A stretch of 64,000 nucleotides of DNA, from contig NZ_MWFK01000003.1 of the NCBI RefSeq assembly GCF_002078175.1, positions 248,001 to 312,000 of the forward strand, in the 5' to 3' direction. Of this stretch, positions 60,527 through 64,000 are shown one piece after another (within the stretch, counting starts at the first letter, position 1; each line of letters begins with the position of its first letter). The notes below the pieces were generated by a model. The model had not been told where the DNA came from and did not search any database. It saw nothing but the letters and a program-made list of their open reading frames with translations. A program made the translations under genes and the position numbers. This DNA comes from Streptomyces sp. M41(2017). Lineage in GTDB: Bacteria; Actinomycetota; Actinomycetes; Streptomycetales; Streptomycetaceae.

Positions 60527-61435
60527 TCAGGTGGTTCGACCTGTGGGGTCGACGTCACCGGCGGTGTTCGCGGTCGCGGTCGCGGCGTTCTCGGTCGCGG
60601 CCCAACTGGCCAGGAGGCGCAGGGCGTCGTGGTCCGGGGTGCCGGGTGCGGCCGTGTAGGCGGTGAGGGTCAGACCGGGGTGGGCGGGCAGTTCCATGGC
60701 GTCGAAGTCGAGCGTGAGGTCGCCGATCGCGGGGTGGCGGAAGGACTTGCGGCCGGTGAGGTGGAGGCGCACGTTGTGCTTGCCCCAGGCGGTGCGGAAC
60801 TCCTCGCTGCGGGTGACCAGTTCACCGATCAGACCGGTGAGGTCACTGTCGTACGGGGCGCGTCCGGCCTCGGTGCGCAGCAGGGAGACGGTGGTGTTGA
60901 GGGACTCGTCCCACTCGGGGAAGAAGTCGCGGCCGCCGGGGTGCAGGAACTGGAAGCGGGCGATGTTGACCGGTTGCGGGGCACCATCCGCGTAGAGGGG
61001 CGCGTACAGGGCACGGCCGAGGTCGTTCACGGCGACGATGTCCAAGCGGCCGTTGCGGATGAACGCCGGTGAGTCGGTCATGGACCGGAGGACGCGCAGG
61101 ACGCTGTCCGGGAGCGGGCCCCTGGGGCGCTTGGCGCGGCGGGCCGGTCGTTTGGCTGCGGCGCGGGCCAGGTCGTGGAGGTGGGCGCGTTCGGCGTCGT
61201 CCAGGTGGAGTGCGTTCGCGATCGAGGTGAGGACCTCCTCGGAGGCGCCGGCGATGTGACCGCGTTCGAGTCGGATGTAGTAGTCGATGCTGACGCCGGC
61301 GAGCAGGGCGACCTCTTCGCGACGCAGTCCGGGCACCCGGCGGTTGCCGCCGTAGGCGGGCAGGCCGGCCTGCTGCGGGGTGATCCTGGCGCGGCGGGAG
61401 GCCAGGAACTCACGGATGTCGCTCTCGGTGCTCAC
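60527..61435 (-). CDS. XRE-type regulator with MmyB-like ligand domain
   Basis: A 302-residue regulator: HTH at residues 13-75 (REFLASRRARITPQQAGLP, RREEVALLAGVSIDYYIRLE), then the MmyB-like PAS-type ligand domain (SMTDSPAFIRNGRLDIVAVN, ELVTRSEEFRTAWGKHNVRL, FDAMELPAHPGLTLTAYTA). These proteins bind fatty-acyl ligands and often control a neighbouring SDR or monooxygenase. It is divergent from a CMD/SDR/cupin operon, its probable target. GTG start with GGAAAG before it. The alanine/threonine-rich tail is extra. Confidence 0.87.
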   Translation of the reverse strand: MSTESDIREFLASRRARITPQQAGLPAYGGNRRVPGLRREEVALLAGVSIDYYIRLERGHIAGASEEVLTSIANALHLDDAERAHLHDLARAAAKRPARRAKRPRGPLPDSVLRVLRSMTDSPAFIRNGRLDIVAVNDLGRALYAPLYADGAPQPVNIARFQFLHPGGRDFFPEWDESLNTTVSLLRTEAGRAPYDSDLTGLIGELVTRSEEFRTAWGKHNVRLHLTGRKSFRHPAIGDLTLDFDAMELPAHPGLTLTAYTAAPGTPDHDALRLLASWAATENAATATANTAGDVDPTGRTT

Positions 61436-61682
61436 GCTTTCCAGGCTAAGCCGATCGCCGCGCCACTGGGGGGTCCTGTCAGTACCTGTGATGCCAGGCC
61501 CTCCCCCACGCCGTTGATCTGCGGTTTCCTCGACATCGGCAGCGAGTGCGGGCTGTGGGGCCACCCGGAGCGTCCAGCGTGGCGCTGCCCGAATGTCCGC
61601 CGTGGCAGCCGCCCGCAGCGCCGTCCGCGTCCGAGACTGTGCCGGGCCCGATCGATCCCGTTCTCTTCCCCAAGGAGTCACC

Positions 61683-61997
61683 ATGCCGAAGCAGTCCGCG
61701 CCGCAGGAACTCGCGGCGATCGCGCCCAAGCTCGTCGAGGTCACCGACGAGGTGCTGTTCGGCGACGTCTGGGAGCGCCCAGGCCTGTCCCCGCGCGACC
61801 GCAGCCTGGTCACCGTGAGCGTGCTGGCCGCCCTCTACCGCACCGAGCAGCTCGGCTACCACCTGGGAGTAGCCCTGGACAACGGGCTGAGCGTGGAGGA
61901 GCTGTCCGAGGCGATCACCCACCTCGCGTTCTACGCGGGCTGGCCGAACGCCATGACCGCCGTCGGCCGGCTCAAGGAGATCGCCGACGCCCGCTGA
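61683..61997 (+). CDS. Carboxymuconolactone decarboxylase-family protein
   Basis: A 104-residue all-helical protein: VLFGDVWERPGLSPRDRSLV and LAFYAGWPNAMTAVGRLKEI are the CMD pattern, but it has no C-x-x-C, so it is not an AhpD-type peroxidase. Similar proteins occur in small redox or aromatic operons. AAGGAG lies before the ATG. It heads the operon that continues with an SDR and a cupin, divergent from the MmyB-like regulator. Confidence 0.83.
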   Translation: MPKQSAPQELAAIAPKLVEVTDEVLFGDVWERPGLSPRDRSLVTVSVLAALYRTEQLGYHLGVALDNGLSVEELSEAITHLAFYAGWPNAMTAVGRLKEIADAR

Positions 61998-62051
61998 CGC
62001 CTGCCTTTCCGGACACCCCGTCCCTTCCTCAGCCGTACGGAGCACTTCATC

Positions 62052-62891
62052 ATGAGCAAGGTCTTCCTCATCACCGGTGCGGGGCGTGGCCTCGGCACCG
62101 ACATCGCCCGCCAGGCCCTCGCCGCCGGCCATCAGGTCGTGGCCACCGGTCGCCGGCCCGAGCACGTCCTGGAGGTGCTCGGCGGCGAGCGGGACCACCT
62201 GCTGGCCACCTCCCTGGACATCACCGACGCCGCGTCGGCGCAGCGCGCCGTGGAAGCCGCGGTGGAGCGCTTCGGCCGGATCGACGTGCTGGTCAACAAC
62301 GCGGCCAACTTCTACGCCGGCTACTTCGAGGAGGTCTCCGACGCGCAGATGCGACGGCAGATCGAGACGAACCTGTTCGGTCCGATGAACGTCACCCGCG
62401 CCGTGCTTCCCGTCATGCGGGCCCAGCGCGACGGCCACGTCATCACCCTCTCCTCCCTCGCCGGAGCGGTCGGCCAGGAGTTCTGTGTCGCCTACTCCGC
62501 CGCCAAGTTCGGTGTCGAGGGGTTCATGGAGTCCCTGCGTCACGACCTCGAACCGTTCAACATCCGCACCACGATCGTCGAGCCGGGCTTCTTCCGCACC
62601 GAGCTGCTCGTGGACGCCTCCACCACGTGGCCGGAGCTGTCGGTCGACGACTACGCCGAGCGGACGGCGGCCACCAAGAAGGTGTGGCAGTCGATGAACG
62701 GGCAGCAGGCGGGCGACCCCGCCAAGCTCGCCGCCGCACTGCTGGCGGTGGCGGACCAGAAGCAGCCCCCGGCGCGCTTCGTCGCCGGAGCCGACGCGAT
62801 CGACGCCGTCGCCGCCAAGGGCAGGGAACTGATCGCGCAGGCCGAGGCCTCGCGCACACTCGGCGGCGACCTCGCCCACGACGACGCCTGA
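62052..62891 (+). CDS. Classical SDR family oxidoreductase
   Basis: A 279-residue SDR: FLITGAGRGLGTDIARQALA, NNAANFY, TLSSLAGAVG and YSAAKFGVEGFMESLRHDL give all catalytic parts (Ser, Tyr, Lys). The layout is the oxidoreductase group of about 280 residues common in MmyB-regulated units. It lies 54 bases after the CMD gene and 58 before the cupin gene; the three are likely one operon acting on a quinone, aldehyde or phenol. Confidence 0.87.
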   Translation: MSKVFLITGAGRGLGTDIARQALAAGHQVVATGRRPEHVLEVLGGERDHLLATSLDITDAASAQRAVEAAVERFGRIDVLVNNAANFYAGYFEEVSDAQMRRQIETNLFGPMNVTRAVLPVMRAQRDGHVITLSSLAGAVGQEFCVAYSAAKFGVEGFMESLRHDLEPFNIRTTIVEPGFFRTELLVDASTTWPELSVDDYAERTAATKKVWQSMNGQQAGDPAKLAAALLAVADQKQPPARFVAGADAIDAVAAKGRELIAQAEASRTLGGDLAHDDA

Positions 62892-62949
62892 GCGGCGTCG
62901 CATCGCCGTCCGGCCTTCCCTCACCACTGAACGATCAAGGAACGGAACG

Positions 62950-63360
62950 ATGGAGCACATCACCTCGACGCCCACCGTGAAGGCTCCCGCGGAGCGCTTC
63001 ACCGGCGACGTGTACCTCAACATGATCGCGACACCGACCGAGCCCGCCCGTCTCGCGGCCGGCCTGGTGCGCTTCACCCCCGGCGCCCGTACCAACTGGC
63101 ACTCCCACGCTCTGGGGCAGGTCCTCCACATCACCGACGGGGTCGGCCTGGTCGGCACGCGGGACGGCGCCGTCGTACGGGTCGGTGCCGGGGAGACGCT
63201 CACGTGCCCGCCCGGCGAGGAGCACTGGCACGGCGCCACCGACACCAACCTGATGGCGCACATCGCCCTGGTGGTCGGCGACGGGAACGGAGACGGCACC
63301 ACCTGGCTGGAGCCCGTCACCGACGAGCAATACGCGAGCGCCGTCGCCGACGTCGGCTGA
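62950..63360 (+). CDS. Single-cupin protein
   Basis: A 136-residue cupin: RFTPGARTNWHSHALGQVLH, holding two histidines, a glutamine and a later histidine, and CPPGEEHWHGATD, the second motif. The metal set is complete (WHSH, then Q and H), so a metal-dependent enzyme or sensor is likely. It is the last gene of the CMD/SDR/cupin operon; a hairpin follows its stop. Confidence 0.85.
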   Translation: MEHITSTPTVKAPAERFTGDVYLNMIATPTEPARLAAGLVRFTPGARTNWHSHALGQVLHITDGVGLVGTRDGAVVRVGAGETLTCPPGEEHWHGATDTNLMAHIALVVGDGNGDGTTWLEPVTDEQYASAVADVG

Positions 63361-63369
63361 TCGCACCCG

Positions 63370-63401
63370 CGGCCTCGTCGGACGCCCGTCCGGCGAGGCC
63401 G
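63370..63401. terminator. Bidirectional hairpin terminator
   Basis: CGGCCTCGTCGGACG (63370-63384) pairs with 63387-63401, allowing one G-T pair, across two bases. It sits between the converging cupin and TetR stops. Confidence 0.7.
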
Positions 63402-63402
63402 T

Positions 63403-63963
63403 TCATTCCTCCCGCAGGAGGGTGCTCCGGAGCAGTTCGATCAGGTCGGCGGGGTCGGCGGCGGCCAGTTCGTCGAACGCTCCGGAGTGCCGGCCCAGCA
63501 GGATGCCGGTGACGGCCGCGGCGACCAACTCGGCGCGCAGACCGGGCCGTTCGGCTCCCTCATGGGTCAGGCGCTCCCGTAGCGGCTCGACGAGCCGTGC
63601 GTGCAGCGCCGAACGCGCGGCATCCTGGGCCGCCGGGTCGCTCAACGGCTGCACGGCGACCTGAAGCAGCGGGACGGGGCCTCGCCGGTCGGCCCGGTCG
63701 AAGACCTGGCGCAGCCGCTGCTCGTCGAAGAGGTCGGCCAGGGCCGCGTCGCCCTGTTCGGCGTTGAGCGCCGCGACGTACAGCAGTGTCTTGGAGCCGA
63801 AGTAGCGTGCGATGAGCGTCGGATCGACGCCCGCGCGCTCGCCGATGTCGCGGATGGTGGTGCGGTCGAAGCCCCGCTCGGCGAACAGTTCGCTCGCCGC
63901 CGTGAGCAGGAGTTCGCGGCTGCGGGCCGCGTCGCGGCGGCGTCCGGACGCCTCGGCGCTCAT
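63403..63963 (-). CDS. TetR/AcrR-family regulator
   Basis: A 186-residue regulator: RELLLTAASELFAERGFDRT, then IGERAGVDPTLIARYFGSKT is a standard TetR HTH (residues 14-60). The C-terminal half is helical and lacks a family I recognise. The ATG overlaps the stop of an upstream gene (ATGA), so it is translated as part of an operon whose other members lie beyond the window. Confidence 0.86.
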   Translation of the reverse strand: MSAEASGRRRDAARSRELLLTAASELFAERGFDRTTIRDIGERAGVDPTLIARYFGSKTLLYVAALNAEQGDAALADLFDEQRLRQVFDRADRRGPVPLLQVAVQPLSDPAAQDAARSALHARLVEPLRERLTHEGAERPGLRAELVAAAVTGILLGRHSGAFDELAAADPADLIELLRSTLLREE

Positions 63964-64000
63964 CCCTTGCCACCGGTGTCCTCGACGAGGCGCGCGCCGT
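63960..64000 (-). CDS. C-terminal fragment of a gene leaving the window
   Basis: The last 12 codons (GARLVEDTGGKG) and a TGA at 63962-63960 precede the TetR start on the minus strand, overlapping it as ATGA. Only the fact of tight coupling and no in-frame stops support it; no function can be given. Confidence 0.45.
   Translation of the reverse strand, partial: GARLVEDTGGKG

Noticed and set aside
61479..63320. 613-residue minus-strand frame opposite the CMD/SDR/cupin operon
   Set aside because: It is antisense to three genes with well-defined folds and ribosome sites.

Overview
This 64 kb window is very GC-rich (about 70%) with third-position G/C bias, frequent GTG starts, GTGA/ATGA stop-start overlaps and dense DNA on both strands. 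It reads as chromosome of a streptomycete or close relative: actinobacterial families dominate (CGNR regulators, MmyB-like regulators, GPP34, NLR-like HTH ATPases, an amidase with two peptidoglycan-binding repeats). I find no rRNA, tRNA, CRISPR array, prophage or polyketide/NRPS assembly line. About 70 genes are supported; 13 are regulators, so this looks like accessory, environment-responsive chromosome rather than a housekeeping core.

Layout. 1-9.6 kb: end of a STAS-domain gene; a TetR repressor divergent from a TetX-like FAD monooxygenase around a perfect palindrome; a secreted EEP-fold phosphoesterase and a GPP34 protein; an atypical SDR with a glyoxalase-fold protein; a membrane acyltransferase coupled to a GNAT; an SDR divergent from a TetR; a small membrane protein. 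10-19 kb: two alpha/beta hydrolases, an AraC regulator, a 780-residue HTH/NB-ARC/TPR ATPase divergent from a RibD-like reductase, a GNAT, and an extra methionine aminopeptidase divergent from a tiny HTH protein. 19-26 kb: threonine aldolase, an SDR, a secreted protein, and a mirror-image pair of CGNR-regulator/hydrolase modules with their own operator repeats. 26.4-27.4 kb: an apparently intact IS5-family element with CTAG on both sides and a frameshifted transposase. 27.4-29.4 kb: a PHP-domain phosphoesterase coupled to a DUF1801 protein, plus an unknown.

29.5-36.6 kb is the most interesting segment. A tight five-gene operon matches the families named after Salmonella STM4015, STM4014, STM4013, STM4012 and STM4011: a leucine-rich-repeat-like protein, an ATP-grasp-like protein, an alkaline-phosphatase-superfamily hydrolase and two radical SAM enzymes. 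It is divergent from a DUF6745 protein and a small protein with a TGHAH motif. To my knowledge the pathway has no assigned product. 

36.6-52.5 kb: a secreted serine hydrolase; a TDT-family transporter; a DUF6884 protein; an SgcJ-like/SDR pair; a LysR regulator divergent from a muconolactone-isomerase-like/MFS pair; a TetR divergent from a solute-binding-like protein, whose operator core also occurs upstream of the SDR; a second TetR divergent from a saccharopine-dehydrogenase-like enzyme; and several single genes. 52.6-64 kb: two secreted cell-wall hydrolases with peptidoglycan-binding domains, an ArsR-like regulator, a DUF1254 protein, a ThiF(E1)-like/GNAT pair, an MmyB-like regulator divergent from a carboxymuconolactone decarboxylase-like/SDR/cupin operon, and a final TetR whose start overlaps the stop of a gene leaving the window.

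The recurrent theme is a small regulator beside one to three oxidoreductases, hydrolases or exporters, typical of xenobiotic or antibiotic response units. The STM401x cluster and the cell-wall hydrolases fall outside that theme.
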